64,000 bases of DNA from Psilocybe azurescens (GCA_023853785.1 JAJIRX010000711.1:146786-210785); one strand, 5' to 3'; shown: positions 1 to 11,582, numbered from the stretch's first letter. Translations and numbers: made by a program. The notes: generated from the sequence alone by a model not told the origin.

Positions 1-602
1 GTGGCAAGCCTTCCTCTTATATGGTTGATCTCAGTAGCATGCCCAATACCCCCGCGCCATTACAAGATGGAGACAAAGTGCCTATAGCCCAATTTGATCG
101 TTTCTCCTACCCTGTCCGATACTATTTCGTCGACTTTAGTCAAGCCGCGCGTATCTCGAACCCATCGCTATTTCCATCTTCTTCCCCGTCAACTCCAGAA
201 GCCAGGATTGGCTCTGACTCGCGAGCAGATGACCCTTTCAAGCGCGACATACAAGACTGTGGTGCTATGTTTAACGCGCTTCTTCTTGAAGTAAGTCTCA
301 GTTCAATGTTTCTCCACTAAATTCTTATCATTTTATCATTTACTGTTATTTTCTCCCAGGTTCCTCCCATAGCTTCAAAATTTAAGTCGTTAACGAAAGC
401 GATGATATTGGGCGGATTCACAGCTGATGACGCACGCAGACTATTTGAAGCGCTATGTCGTTCCCTTGATGCTGGAGTTTTCGAGAAGTCGGCCCTTCCT
501 CAATCTCTTAACAAGACACTTGGAAGAGCACATACCATCTGCCATCTCACGGTTGATCCCAAACTCTATAACAGTTCAAGAGAGAAGGTTATCTCTCGTT
601 GA
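1..602 (+). CDS. protein-kinase-like protein, 3' part only
   Basis: This is the C-terminal part of a gene that begins left of the window. Two exons are visible, joined by an intron of about 69 bp (donor near 291, acceptor TTTTCTCCCAG ending at 359). The segment PVRYYFVDFSQAARI resembles the DFG-region neighbourhood (YYFIDFG-type) of the kinase-like proteins that are abundant in agaricomycetes. DDPFKRDIQDCGAMF matches the later kinase lobe where a DxxxLG-type motif sits. The tail is short and ends FEALCRSLDAGVF... before a TGA at 600-602. The catalytic loop lies outside the window, so activity cannot be judged. The DFG position reads DFS here, which may mean a degenerate kinase. The family is assigned by pattern only. 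Confidence 0.5.
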
Positions 603-875
603 GATGGATTATCTAGGTAGATCGCTATCCATGTTCTACCCGCTGTGATTCGACTATTGATTATACATATTTATGTCTTACCCTTTGTCACTTCACAATG
701 GTTCATCGCAATCAAATTGTATATTGCACAACGTCGTAGATAGCCATTGAAGTTAAGCCTGAGGAGAAAGGTAGGTCTCGCAGTGACAGAACTGGTGGGG
801 CGATGATTCTCAGGCTCGATTAAATCACGATGTCCCAACAATAGTCTGCCATCTCTTCGAGGAACATCCCTGTTA

Positions 876-1419
876 TCAGGTAGCTGCGATGGCCTCTATC
901 TCAACATCAACGTCGTTGGGCAGTTTTGCTGCTTGAATGCAAGTGCGCGCAGGTTTTGGACTCGGGAGAAGCTTGTGGTTTCCGATAAGTGGGCATTACT
1001 ATTGCATCTAACAAAACTTACCTTTTCATACACTTCATTCATTTCGGCAAAGGTATCCATATCTTTCAAGTATACATTGACCTTGACAACTTTCTCCCAA
1101 GATGATCCAGCCGCCTCTAAGACGTTCCCAAGATTCTTGATGCACTGGGCCTAGAAAGAAACATTGTGAAGAATAATTATCTGGATTTGTAGCTGAACTG
1201 CGTTACTGTGTGCTCTTTGATTCCGCCTTCAACCAGTTCGCCGTTCCCGTCTGTCGGTGTTTGGCCACTGAGGAAAATCAATCCTGGTACTTTGGTTGCG
1301 TGTGCTGTAAACGGTCTCGATTGTTAACTTTCAAGGGATCATTGAAGCGTTTTTCGAAACTGACAGAGGATATGTTGGAAGTTGGCATTTTTGGTGGAAT
1401 TGATTTTTTCGATGGACAT
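876..1419 (-). CDS. RidA/YjgF/UK114-family enamine/imine deaminase
   Basis: A protein of about 130 residues, the usual family length, in four exons. It starts [14 protein letters not shown]. The core then shows [20 protein letters not shown], followed by [20 protein letters not shown] and [14 protein letters not shown], and it ends [19 protein letters not shown] then IEAIAAT. The PARTCI segment carries the conserved arginine that binds the substrate carboxylate in RidA proteins. The family hydrolyses reactive enamine/imine intermediates made by PLP enzymes; fungal members act in cytosol or mitochondria (yeast Hmf1/Mmf1). No clear mitochondrial presequence is visible. Introns lie near 1286-1354, 1153-1208 and 972-1020. 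It is divergent from the MFS gene across about 400 bp. Confidence 0.9.
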
Positions 1420-1820
1420 GATGGCACGTTTGGAGTTGTTCGCACTGGCGGGTGAGTACTTGAGTCCTCGATTACTTATGGTCTAATCAAGAAGGTTTAT
1501 TTATCCTACAGTCCTGTGGGGACAGATGACCTCGGATTGGTCGGTCCGTTCTTTCTTCGAAGCATGCAGTCCGATTGACCAAAGGGGTGTGGTCAGTGAA
1601 CCAACATAATCTTTGCCCCGAACGTCTTCGGTTTGCGGCCATTACTCTTTCATTCTTGCTATTTTAAACTCTTGAAGCTTGATTATAACACCCACGGGAC
1701 GTTTGGAGCATTTGATACCATGCAGATTCTTATCCACATTGGCTATACAAAAGGATCCACGTTTCAAGCCTTCAGTGTTGATTTCCCCTTCGTTCGGTAA
1801 ACTCGCTTTGTCCTATCATC
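1420..1820. promoter_or_regulatory. divergent intergenic region between RidA and MFS genes
   Basis: About 400 bp separate two divergently read start codons, so both promoters should lie here. I see no convincing TATA box, no ORF of note and no strong repeat. The label rests on gene orientation alone. Confidence 0.4.
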
Positions 1821-4357
1821 ATGGCGTCCGATCCCATCTCTGGCGAGATACTGGAAAGCTCGAGCGACAGTCGTGATCAGAAAGATGACTTCCTACGACT
1901 AGAAATGTCTCAGGTTACTCCTCAAGAAGAGCGCAAGCTTCGTTGGATCTTTGATTTAAACCTGCTACCTCCTCTGGCATTCATGTTTGTTAAACATTTT
2001 ATCGAACTGTCCACGATGGGACAAGTGTCGAAGTACACTGTCGATCTTGATTCCTGATATACATGCATTATTTATAGGTATCTTTGCAATGCCCTTGACA
2101 AGGGAAACGTAGGGAATGCGAAGACCGATGGGTGGGACAGGGTAAGGGGTATCTGTTCTTTATTCTGTCATTACTCACGACAGCTTCGGAAGGATATTCA
2201 CCTCACAGGCAACCAGGTTTGAGTCATGTTTTTCTTTGTGTCGCGAACTTTGTTATTTAATTTCGTGGAAGTACTATATTCTTGTTATGATTTTTTTACG
2301 TGAGGTCTTCGCAACATGCACATATTTCCGTTATTAATATCAAAGTCTCGAACCTTTGAAGGTCCCATTCTGTCTGTAAGTTTTGGGTCAAATTTTTTTC
2401 CGAAAATTGTACAGATGAGATGCTCATTCTTGAATCATTGCAGCTTTGGGACTCCCATTTCTTTATTTGTGAAGAGATACTCCGCTGCACGCGTTCTTCC
2501 TTTGATGATGATTGGATTTGTGAGCTCATCTACCACATTTGCGCTTCGAGTCTTTCAAATTACTCACACCAATGTTAGGGTTCAATGTGAGCCAATTAAT
2601 GTCACCTCTTCCAAGCCACTACTAATTTGTATCAACTCATTCAGGTCGTTGCTCGCTGGAGCAGCAACCAATTTCTCAGGTAATCTGCAAAGCATAAGAA
2701 TGTGATCTATCGTTCCCGCTCTAACATGTTGCTTTGCTAGAGATCTTCGCTATTCGATTCTTTCTAGGTATTTTTGAGGCACCTATGCTCCCCGGCGTGG
2801 TTTTCTATCTTTCAACGTTCTACAAGCGGGGCGAACTTGCTTCTCGGGTCGGTCTGTTTTATGGTTTGTTTTAATCCGTATTACGCACGGAACGACTACA
2901 TTAACATCAAATATAGCCGCTGCTTCTATCTCTGGGGCATTTTCCGGTGTGTGTTTGAACATGTTTTCTCTATTGCTGCGCCTGACTGTATTGCTAAACA
3001 GGGTTGATCGCGTATGGGGTCTTCCACCTTCACAGCTCTAAATACCATTCATGGCAATTTTTGTTTTGGATTGAAGGTAGGACTTCTGCGACTCTTGGCT
3101 GTATGTGCATTGTTGATCATTTACCAGGTGGCGGAAGCGTGGTTTTCGCAATCTTCGCCTGGCTCTGGCTTCCTAAATCTCCGTCAACATGGAATAGGCT
3201 CAGTGACCGCCAGAAAGCTGTAGCAGATGCAAGAATCCGGACAGATTCATCTGTGTCAACTGATGAAAAGTTGAACATTCGCGACGCATTCCGTCCATTT
3301 ACTGATCCTATGTATTGGTAAGAATCATATATTCTAAATACGCCGTGTATATCATCCACATTCACCCACAGGGTATGGGCCGTCATTTGTCTATCGTTTG
3401 GTGTGCCTCTGGCGAGCGTCAACAACTTCCTACCACAAATAGTCGCCAGTCTCGGCTATTCGACGATTCGTACAAATCTGTTGACTGTCGCCCCCAACAT
3501 TGTTGGCACTGTTGCACTATTGGCGCTCACCTTTTCTTCGGACTATTTTCGAGAGCGGTCCATCCACATGCACGTGTTTGTTTACTGTGGTTAACGCAAT
3601 TCATGGCTGCCATATTAATTTTCGATGTCAGTTGCGTAGCGCTCGCCATTGGCATCACAGGGTTCGTTATTCTTGGGGCAATCGACGTCGTGAAAGACAA
3701 AGGAGTCGCTTATTTTGCATGCTTTCCTGTTGACAAGTGGGGTAAATATGTATGGTTTAATTACCTTGGGTATGCCCATTGACCGGGTCTTTACAGGCAT
3801 TCGCTCCTTCAGTTCTAGTCAGTACATGGTATTCGAACAACACACCCAGTGAATCAAGACGTGCTGTGGTAGCGGCAGTAATGGGTTTGTTTTTACTTGA
3901 TGGTTTGGCATCCTAGCATATTTGACGAAGCTTCCAAGTTGCGATTGCAAACTCTGCCGGGTTAATATCCACCAATGTATTCAGGGCTAAAGATGAACCC
4001 AAGTACATACCAGGTTAGACCACGAAATTGCGTCTACATTGTTCAGTACTGATGGTTCATAATTCAGCTCTTGCGATATCCGGTTTGTGCCGCCTCGTTG
4101 TAGATTACAATACGATCTAACCATCCTCGCAGCTGGATTCGGCGGACTGTGTTTGTTGCTCGTTGCAAGGTGCGTTCACTCATGCATCAAGGAGCCGATT
4201 GTTAAACTTAACATGTTGGCCTAGCATTGGGATATACATGAGACTCGAAAATCGGAGAAGGAACAGAGTCCAAAATGTCAACATTACGGCGGCAGACGTT
4301 GAAACAGAAGCTCTGGCTCTGGGTCCGAGTTCCCCTTCGTTCCGTTACATGTATTAG
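1821..4357 (+). CDS. MFS transporter, allantoate/anion:cation symporter type
   Basis: A multi-exon major facilitator of the fungal Dal5-like (anion:cation symporter) group. The hydrophilic N-terminus runs into EERKLRWIFDLNLLPPLAFM, then RYLCNALDKGNVGNAKTDGW, IHLTGNQ, YYILVMIF, KRYSAARVLPLMMIGF, then FLGIFEAPMLPGVVFYLST and FYKRGELASRVGLFY, which is the signature of this subfamily. The central loop and second half (LSFGVPLASVNNFLPQIVAS, LALTFSSDYFRERS, GITGFVILGAIDVV, GVAYFACF) complete a twelve-helix layout. The reading frame holds throughout if the donors after MIFLRE (near 2306) and after RSIHMHV (near 3576) are used. Substrates in the group are vitamins, allantoate, ureidosuccinate or organic anions; the sequence does not say which. 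It sits in the plasma membrane. Confidence 0.88.
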
Positions 4358-4865
4358 ATAGCATATGATGCGGTGGGCCTTCAGACATTCTAACCCCTTG
4401 AGATGAGAAAGAACCTATGAAAAGAACCTACATCCGAGACCGTCAGTTACCCACAGTGGTGAAGTCCGAGTCAAGCTCTGAACCATGTCCACATACTAAA
4501 AGTGTGGTTGATGATGGCCCCCTGGTGTGTGATGTCAAGATTGCTTATTATTTTCGGTTGATAATCTAACGCAGAAAAAACATTTGAGGTAAAAGCGCAA
4601 AAAGATGTCAAGATGTATCTGTGTACAACCTGCCTGTCACATTCTAAGAAAGCCAGGATGGCAACCTTAGATAGGAGGGAAAGGGAATCTGGACTTTACA
4701 CGAATTGAGATGTAGCAACGTCAGAAAAGAAAGGTGTCAAACGATATTTGTCTTTTATGTGATCTGTTTATAAACGAAAAAGAAGTTTCAGTGAGGCTTC
4801 GTCTGGCATTCGTAATTGCTTGTTGGCGCGACACCCGCACTCAGAAGTGTAGCTGGCCAAGGACA
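4358..4865. other. intergenic, convergent 3' ends
   Basis: About 500 bp between the stops of the MFS gene and the RBM39-like gene. I find no coding exon, repeat or RNA gene. It should hold the two 3' UTRs. Confidence 0.5.
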
Positions 4866-7237
4866 TTATTGATGGGCCTGCATAATAGCGTCGGATATGA
4901 ATGCCGCAGAAACCTGTCGACCGCCGAACCATCGACCGTTAAGGCCTTGAATGGCTTTCTTCGCGGAATCGACAGAATCGAATTTGACATAAATCTCGCC
5001 CTATTTCCATTTAAGACGTGTTAAAATACTCATGCGTAAAAAACTCACTTGGGTTTCCTTTTCGACCTTGATCGCCGAGACTGGGCCATACTTAGCTTCG
5101 CATTCTCCTTTGACATCTTCAGCCAGGTCCTTGTCCCAGTCTCGCTCAGTTTCCCTTAAAACGACCGGGATTAATATGACCGTTAACATTTCAAAAGATA
5201 AACATACTCCTCAGGATTGAACATGTCCTTCAATAGAACGGAGCGAGATTGCATAGATTGAGGGATGTTGACGCGCGGTCTATGGCCTTTTGTTAGGGAT
5301 CAAAGCGACACTTAAAATTGGTCACTCACGACGGCTCTGGAAGAGAAGGAGCAGATTCAGTCCTAGCAAGTTTCTGCATCAGCGCTTGTCGAGATGCAGC
5401 GTTCAAGCTACCACCTAAAAAGAAGTATATGCATTGGATAAAGGCAGTCAATATGAAGCAAATTTTCTCACCGCCTGCTTCATCTAGGGAGTCTTGTTGA
5501 GTATATTTTGCAGTTCCCTTCTCATGGACAGTATTGACACGAAGCTAAATATCAAGTGAGAATGACTCATTTGAAAAAAACGAACAGTCTTCTTACGGTA
5601 CGACCAGCTAGTTCGAATCCTTCCATTTGTTCAAGGGCCATTCTAGCGTCTTCCGAGCGCTTATATCTAAGTGAAAGTGAGTATTTTTTTTCCCCGAGAT
5701 GTGGAGACAACTTACTGGACAAATGCATAGCCTTTGCTTCGCCCGGTCATCGGATCTCTATGCAAATCGACAAATTCAAGTTCACCAAACGGTTCAAACA
5801 CCTGCTTGATATCGGATTCGGTGAGGTTGAAATGCAAAGAACCGACATATAGTCTTTTGAAGTAAAAAGTTAAATAAAATGTGGACTGTGAATTTGTAAG
5901 AGCCTCTTACTGCATCGACCCATGCGACGATGTAACACCTGGGGGAAGATTAAGACTCCTAGATAATTTATTAGACCCCAGAGCAAGGTATTGATAAAAT
6001 GCTACGTACCCGTCACCAGGATGCAGCTTGTTCCTTTCAGATTCAGTTAGTTGCACCATGATGGGTAGACCCATGACTACAGTGCCAGAAAGTGCGAGAG
6101 CCTTCTCTACGAGATCAATGGATCGGAACTCAACATAACCAATCCTATCCAAGAATTAAGATTGAGTTTTCGAAGAGGATTATAGAAAAGTTTAAACGCA
6201 CCCTTTCGATCGACGAGATAGCCTATCTGTTACAATTCTTGAATCCATTACGGTGCCCTCGCCGAGCTTGTCCTCAAAGAAGTAACCTAGGTCTCGAGCA
6301 GTCAAACGTGCAGCAAGTTGCGAAACAAAAACTGATCGTGCTTCGGAGTCGTCTTCTTTTGGTTCATCAGGATTGTATGGCTCGTCCATTTGATTATCGT
6401 ATGAGGGGTAGGAGGGAGAACCGCGCCTAAATACATGGTGAGAAATATCAAAAATTTACTAGAAACAAGATTCTTACCTAACACCTGGTGGAGGGGGACT
6501 CTTCATGCTCAACTCGTCGTCGTCATCATCAAGTGGACGACTACCTCTTCTTGCACTTCTGGAATCATCGAAACCATCAAGAGATACCCTATCACCTTTT
6601 CTCCTGTCACCTGAACGAGCTGAACGTGGGCTATCCCGAGGCGGGGGCGGCGGTGGCAAGTTTGGTGGAGGCGGAGGAATGTCGTCCAGCGCTTCAGACC
6701 TCTTCCTCTTGACCCTATCGTCGTGTTCGCGTTCCGACCCATCATAGTCGTCGACTCGTTTGCGCCTGCGATCACGCTCCTTGTCATCCCTGTCCCTATC
6801 TCTGTCCCCTCTGTCTCTGTCCCCTCTATCTCTGTCTCCTCTATCTCTATCCCGACGACTGTGTCTGTTGTCAGGACCATCATGTCTGCTACTGCGATGG
6901 CCTCTGTCACCGTCTCTATCACGCCGACGGTCCCTATCACGATCCCTATACCCATCGCGCGAACGATCCCGGTATCCTCTCTCGCTCCCTCTGTCGCGAC
7001 TACGGCTTCTTTTCCTGCGTTCATCAGGGTCAGGTTTATCCCTCCGTCTGTCTTTCTTATCGTGGTCTCTTGACACAGATCGATGTGAGCGCCTAGTGCG
7101 AAGGGTGTCAGTAGACAAGTTCCGAGAACTATAACGCAGTAAGAACAATAGAATTTTCGATAATGGGACAGTCATAAAACGTACGAATGATGATTTGGAG
7201 ATCTATCAATTTCCATTTTGCCAGTGTGAGAAGCCAT
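4866..7237 (-). CDS. RBM39/CC1-like (Rsd1-type) RNA-binding splicing factor
   Basis: The first exon encodes MASHTGKMEIDRSPNHHS. A long RS-type domain rich in RDRD, RGDRD and RSRS follows, then a proline run (PPPPPNLPPPPPP) and three RRMs. RRM1 contains RSVFVSQLAARLTARDLGYF (RNP2) and IGYVEFRSIDLVEKAL (RNP1). RRM2 contains LYVGSLHFNLTESDIKQVFE and SKGYAFVQ. The third is a U2AF-homology-type domain near VLLKDMFNPEE and GEIYVKFDSVDSAKKAIQGL, close to the C-terminus AIMQAHQ. The MF.PEE element and this domain order are those of human RBM39 and fission yeast Rsd1, which work with U2AF in 3' splice-site choice in the nucleus. At least nine introns are present, unsurprising for an intron-dense genome. 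Confidence 0.92.
6790..6862 (-). repeat. 15-bp tandem repeat inside the RS domain
   Basis: About four copies of a 15-bp unit encode RGDRD repeats in the RS domain of the RBM39-like gene. The copies differ by single bases, as expected for slippage-derived coding repeats. Confidence 0.7.
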
Positions 7238-7483
7238 GTACTTAGTTGGGTGGCGGGTATGCAACTGAAGACAAGTCAAAAGCTAGGTGTAACCAGAAAA
7301 CCGCGGTGCAGTTTGCTTGTCTGTATTTATACCAGTTTGACCTCAAGTCATCGCCTCATTGAGGCCTCGCCACTGACACAACTGCAGCTGCATGCTTGCA
7401 GGACATCCGTATATAACTATTATGGGAACTATTATTTACGTTGAAGGCAGCGCTGTGACGACTTGGTAAAGTTATAATTGACT

Positions 7484-9017
7484 CTACAACAAATCAGCCA
7501 ATCTGCCCCGAACTCTTTTCTCCGCTTGCGCCAATTCCGTCTGCTCCATCTTTTCGTACAATTGGTTCAAAGGATTCGCAAGACCGTCCAGTTCAAGATC
7601 TGCTTCAATTTTCGAAAGATGTGCAGAAAACTTCCCATTAAGAATCTAAACAAAGATATAGTAACATTATGACCCCGGAAAAATGAGAATAGTACTCGTA
7701 TACATACCTGGTTATCAAGAATGTCTTTGAAATGAGCACGAGTGGAAACCCCATCCAAAGCCAAGGCTCCACTGAGCTGACCATATTGCGAGACTATTGA
7801 ATGATGCTTCAACTAAGCACCATGTTAACTTCATAGGTACGCATGAGGCTAAGGAGGAACTACCTGGGTAATGAACCCTTCTTCTGCTGCACGTTCGAAG
7901 ATCTCAGCTGGTTCTTTCGACATCCACCTAAAGGGTAGTTTCAATTTTATGAAAGCGCTTGACAGGAGATAGTGCACGTTACATTTCATAGCATAGCGCC
8001 TCGTCCGAGCACCCTGCTTCTTTGAGCACGCCGAATGCTTCACTAAGAAATAGCACTATATTAGCTGTTGTAATGTTTACGCGTACCAGTTTAGGAGACT
8101 GACCGGAAAAGCATGATGATGTTCGGCCAAAGTGCTTGTTCTATCATTGAGTTCAGTATATATAGACGAGCAGCAGAAAAGGCTCAAACTCACCAGCAAG
8201 AAGATCCATAGCTGTTTCTTCACGAGCCGAGGAGGCTATTGCACCAGCTTTGGTCGCTCCAATTGCTCGAGAAAGAGCCAAAGCAATAGACAACCCTCCC
8301 CGGAACCGTCTTGTTCGACGGAGACAAAACAGGGGTATCCCTTGCCTTTCTGATAGAGAGAACGAACAGAGCTTCCTATCATTCTAAAAGGGCAACACAA
8401 TATCAAGAAAGTTGTTGGAGAAGATGCTATATGGTGTGGGGAATGTACCTGGGGGCAACCATTACAACATCTTGTTGTGGATTGAATGTTAAAAGTTTGA
8501 AGAGAACATTATATCCGCTGGCGATTACGATGGTCGCAGAAGTCTTCAAATTGGGTGCGAATTGCTCATTGAAAACTCCAGGTTGTGCTTGATCCGGGAT
8601 AAGAATGAATAGAACTAAACAAAATCACAACGTGATTAAGTTGGTAATAAGCTACGGTTAAACACTCACTGTCGGCCACCGGAAGCTGCCTTTGCGAAGT
8701 CATGTTCTACTATGAAGCCTTTGGATATCGCATCTTCCGCATACGCGTCTTGACGGTTTGCGATCAATATTTTCTCATTAGAAATGCCGGAGTCGCGCAG
8801 ATTCTGAGCTTGAGCCGCGCCTTGATTTCCAAAACTGGCAAACACCACTTAGTTTCACAGTGATTTTTTTAGTTCGCAAATGTACCCAAGAAATACGATC
8901 TGCTTGTCCTTTAAGAGGGAGAGATCCGCATCGGAGTCATAATATCTACAACATCTTTTCAGCATCGATTCGAGATGCTTAGGTGTAAACAAGAACCTAC
9001 ATCTTGGCAGATGGCAT
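7484..9017 (-). CDS. ketol-acid reductoisomerase-like protein, divergent, no mitochondrial leader
   Basis: The product begins MPSAKIYYDSDADLSLLKDK and shows a KARI-type nucleotide-binding site, GFGNQGAAQAQNLRDSG. It continues with FILIPDQAQPGVF, VIASGYNVLF, VVMVAPRMIGSSVRSLYQKG, VSVEQDGSG, GATKAGAIASSAREETAMDL, EQALWPNIIMLF, AGCSDEALCYEMWMSKEP and a short C-terminus ending RVRGRLADLL. This order matches class I IlvC/Ilv5. The bona fide fungal Ilv5 has a mitochondrial presequence, and none is seen here. Catalytic positions differ: HG in the FAHGFN motif reads SG, and the lysine of VAPKGPG reads R. The frame breaks twice, near 8679-8682 and near 8293-8301. Given the many indels in this window these may be sequence errors, but a decaying gene is possible. 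Its reaction is unknown. Confidence 0.72.
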
Positions 9018-9351
9018 ACTTGAAGGGTAAGAAGTGATAAAGGTTTGGTAAAAGGCAAGTAAAAATGGTCGGGCGTCGTCAGTGAGCAAGATAAGCAATC
9101 AGCTCAGCCCGTATCCCGGGAAATACAATATGCTCCATGAGCTGATAAACCAGAGAATGTCCTGGTGACTTTTGGGAAGTATCCTAGTTCATTAGGTTCT
9201 TCCCAACGGGCCGCTGGGTCGAAGCATCTGTGCGGTTTGGTCGGGCCGACACTCGGATAACATTCCATTTGTCTGAACTCTATAAGCATATTCAACGAGA
9301 TCTAAAAGATAGAAAGTAAGCCAGTTGCGTGGAGTATTTGTACTTCTTCCC
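9018..9351. promoter_or_regulatory. divergent intergenic region, KARI-like gene and SDR
   Basis: About 330 bp between two divergent start codons. It should hold both promoters and so could co-regulate the pair. The open frames here look like chance: no family is recognisable and codon flow is poor. Confidence 0.4.
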
Positions 9352-10429
9352 ATGTCGTTAACACTTAACAAGATCGTGTGTATTACAGGTGCATCCAGGG
9401 GCATTGGCCGAGCATGGTAAGCAGGAAAACAATTCTTTTGACTTGATATGAGACGGAGACGGATATGTATCGATCGCAGCGCTCTTGAGTTTGTGAAACA
9501 AGGTGCAATCGGCTTAATACTGCACTATCTCGGCGACGACGAAACAACACAAGAAATACAAACTCTCCAAAAAGAAGTGGAAGAGCGAGGTGTTCAAGCC
9601 GTCATCATACCTGGAGATATCGCAAAGCTAGAGACTTCCAAAAAGGTGAGTAAAAGAGATACACCCCATTGGCAATGAACTCACCGTTCGAGCAACAAAA
9701 GATAGTTGAAACCGGAGTGAAGGAGTTTGGAAGGATAGATGTCTTGGTTTCTAATGTCGGAATATGCCCATTCTCCGATTTCCTGACGATGCCTTTGGAG
9801 ACTTGGGAACGTACACGCCAGGTGAATCTTGATGGGACGTTCTATATCGTACAAGGTGAATCAGTATGGAAATAACTGGGAGATAAACGAGCTGATTGCA
9901 CACCAGAGGTCGCCGTCCAGATGACAAGTCAGGTTCCACAAGGGGGTACACTAATCGCAATATCCTCCATCTCTGGTCTCCTTGGAGGTGCACAGCAATG
10001 GTGAGTGTCCTAAAAATAGGGAAGTGGGCAATCTATGCTGCTAATTTTGATACCGTTGGCTAGTCATTACGGGCCAACAAAAGCAGCCATAACCTCCTTG
10101 ATGCAAAATTGTGCAGTGGCTCTGGGAAAACACGGGATTCGAGCGAACGCTATTCTACCTGGGACCATCGCCACTGACATCAACAAGGAAGACCTAAAAG
10201 ATAACGCAAAACGCGATTACATGATCAACCGAACACTTCTTGGTAGACTCGGAAGTAAGTACTACCCACATTTGTAACATGAGAACCCTAAGGCGATCGT
10301 TGACGTTTCTCCTGGATAGATCCGGAAGATGTCGCGGGTCCTGTCGTATTTTTGGCAAGCGATTTGGCGCGATACATCACTGGAGCGTCTATCATCGTCG
10401 ATGGTGGCCTGTTCGTCAACTTCCAATGA
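9352..10429 (+). CDS. short-chain dehydrogenase/reductase, L-rhamnose/L-fucose-dehydrogenase-like
   Basis: Classical SDR of about 260 residues. [20 protein letters not shown] gives the N-terminal TGxxxGIG NAD(P)-binding motif. The first intron (about 9419-9478) splits the codon that leads into [40 protein letters not shown] holds the NxG-type motif, [11 protein letters not shown] the catalytic serine, and [20 protein letters not shown] the YxxxK pair. It ends with [20 protein letters not shown] and [12 protein letters not shown]. The [14 protein letters not shown] and GGLFVN segments resemble NAD(P)-dependent L-rhamnose 1-dehydrogenases of the non-phosphorylated fungal and bacterial pathway. 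The substrate is inferred by resemblance only. It lies head-to-head with the KARI-like gene and tail-to-tail with the cupin gene. Confidence 0.88.
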
Positions 10430-10536
10430 CCAAAAACTCAGAAAAATATCCACAATTCCATTACATTCTATCTAGCCTCCACGGCCCGCAGGGCCCACCT
10501 GAATGATGTTGAACTTCTACGTTTCCCAGTCATTGT

Positions 10537-11282
10537 TTAATGAATGAATTCCGGGACGAGTGGCTTCTCAGCGACAACCACTGGGTCTGCCGCAATAAGA
10601 ACGGTTATCCACCGGGTCCAGTATTTAGAAGGATTTCTCCATGCGTGCATGGTGCCTTTTTGAATGACAGTATCACCTGGATTCTTCAAGTGCTTCTCGG
10701 TGCCATCTTCGTTAATCAGCACCAGTTCCCCTGAGACTAAGAACCGACAGGTTGGTTGAGTATAGACCAGAAAGTACATACAGTGATTACATACCAAGTA
10801 TATTATAATCTAAAGAGCAAGTGCGATGCTGCGGTAAACATGTTCACGGAAATCTCCTATGGTCGCACAGGAAGCACTCACCATTCCCGTGATGGCGCCG
10901 GGGGCTAATTCAGTGGAGCGTAGATTTGTTCCTGTAGGATGAACGAGCCCAAAATTGGAAATGTCTTCGATGTTGCGTTTTCCGCCGTCCTCGCTGACCA
11001 GCGTCATTGAAAGAAAGGGTGAACGGGAAATCAACTAACCTCCTGTTGTTGTCGTGTGTGGGGATAGAGTCTGTTGTAACCCAAATTGCAGCAGAACGGC
11101 CTCCTCTGACCAATTCCATTCCCTATATGCGCCTTCAGTGAATGAGCCGACGAATCAGAAAGAAAGCTCACTTCAGATGGTATTTCACCATCACTTTGTA
11201 TAATAGAATTTCCTTGGTCGTTGTGGGATGTAACAATGCGACGGAGATGGGGCAAGGTCAAGGCAAAAGGCTGAGACATCAT
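10537..11282 (-). CDS. small cupin-domain protein
   Basis: Starts M(M)SQPFALTLPHLRRIVTSHN and continues GMELVRGGRSAAIWVTTDSI then PTHDNNR. The cupin barrel is shown by VSGELVLINEDGTEKHLKNP followed by GDTVIQKGTMHAWRNPS, and the protein ends KPLVPEFIH. The G(x)5...P-G-D...H-x-W pattern is the second cupin motif. A GELVLI-type strand precedes it as in RmlC-like single-barrel cupins. Fungal members of about 170-190 residues are common beside SDR and MFS genes but mostly lack an assigned function; metal-binding dioxygenase or isomerase roles are possible. Four or five exons. Either of two adjacent ATGs could be used. Confidence 0.8.
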
Positions 11283-11582
11283 GAAAGTCAGAAACAAGAG
11301 TTTGCAAACTTGCAGCAAGGTACATTCGATTAAATAGAGAGAATCTTCAAAACAAGGGGTTAAAAATCACATCACATGTCAGTCTACACACCAATGTTGC
11401 TCGGTTGGCAAAGACGTGCCCACATGGCAGTTCTGAAATATTGTTGTACACAAAATGTGATTAATGCGTGACCATAGTATACATCGGCTTGGGAAGAAGA
11501 TACAAAGCATATATGGAGCTAAGGAGCGGTGTCTAGAAATTCAATTAGTGGCTGTAGAATAAGGGACAGACTGAGTGACTGT

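Noticed and set aside
2280..2320. Frameshift in the MFS gene at a seven-T run
   Set aside because: Using the next donor (after MIFLRE) keeps the frame into VPFCLFGTPISL, so no indel is required.
5600..5625. tRNA B-box-like string GTTCGAATCC
   Set aside because: It lies within an RBM39-like exon, with no A box at the right distance and no cloverleaf. I found no tRNA in the window.
6723..7134. Plus-strand open frames rich in Ser/Leu over the RS domain
   Set aside because: Antisense of the arginine/serine repeats in the RBM39-like gene. No start context or splice continuation.
9104..9404. Minus-strand open frame containing PSVGPTKPHRCFDPAARW
   Set aside because: Lies in the divergent promoter between the KARI-like gene and SDR, has no recognisable family, and the KARI-like start with its presplit codon is well placed at 9017.
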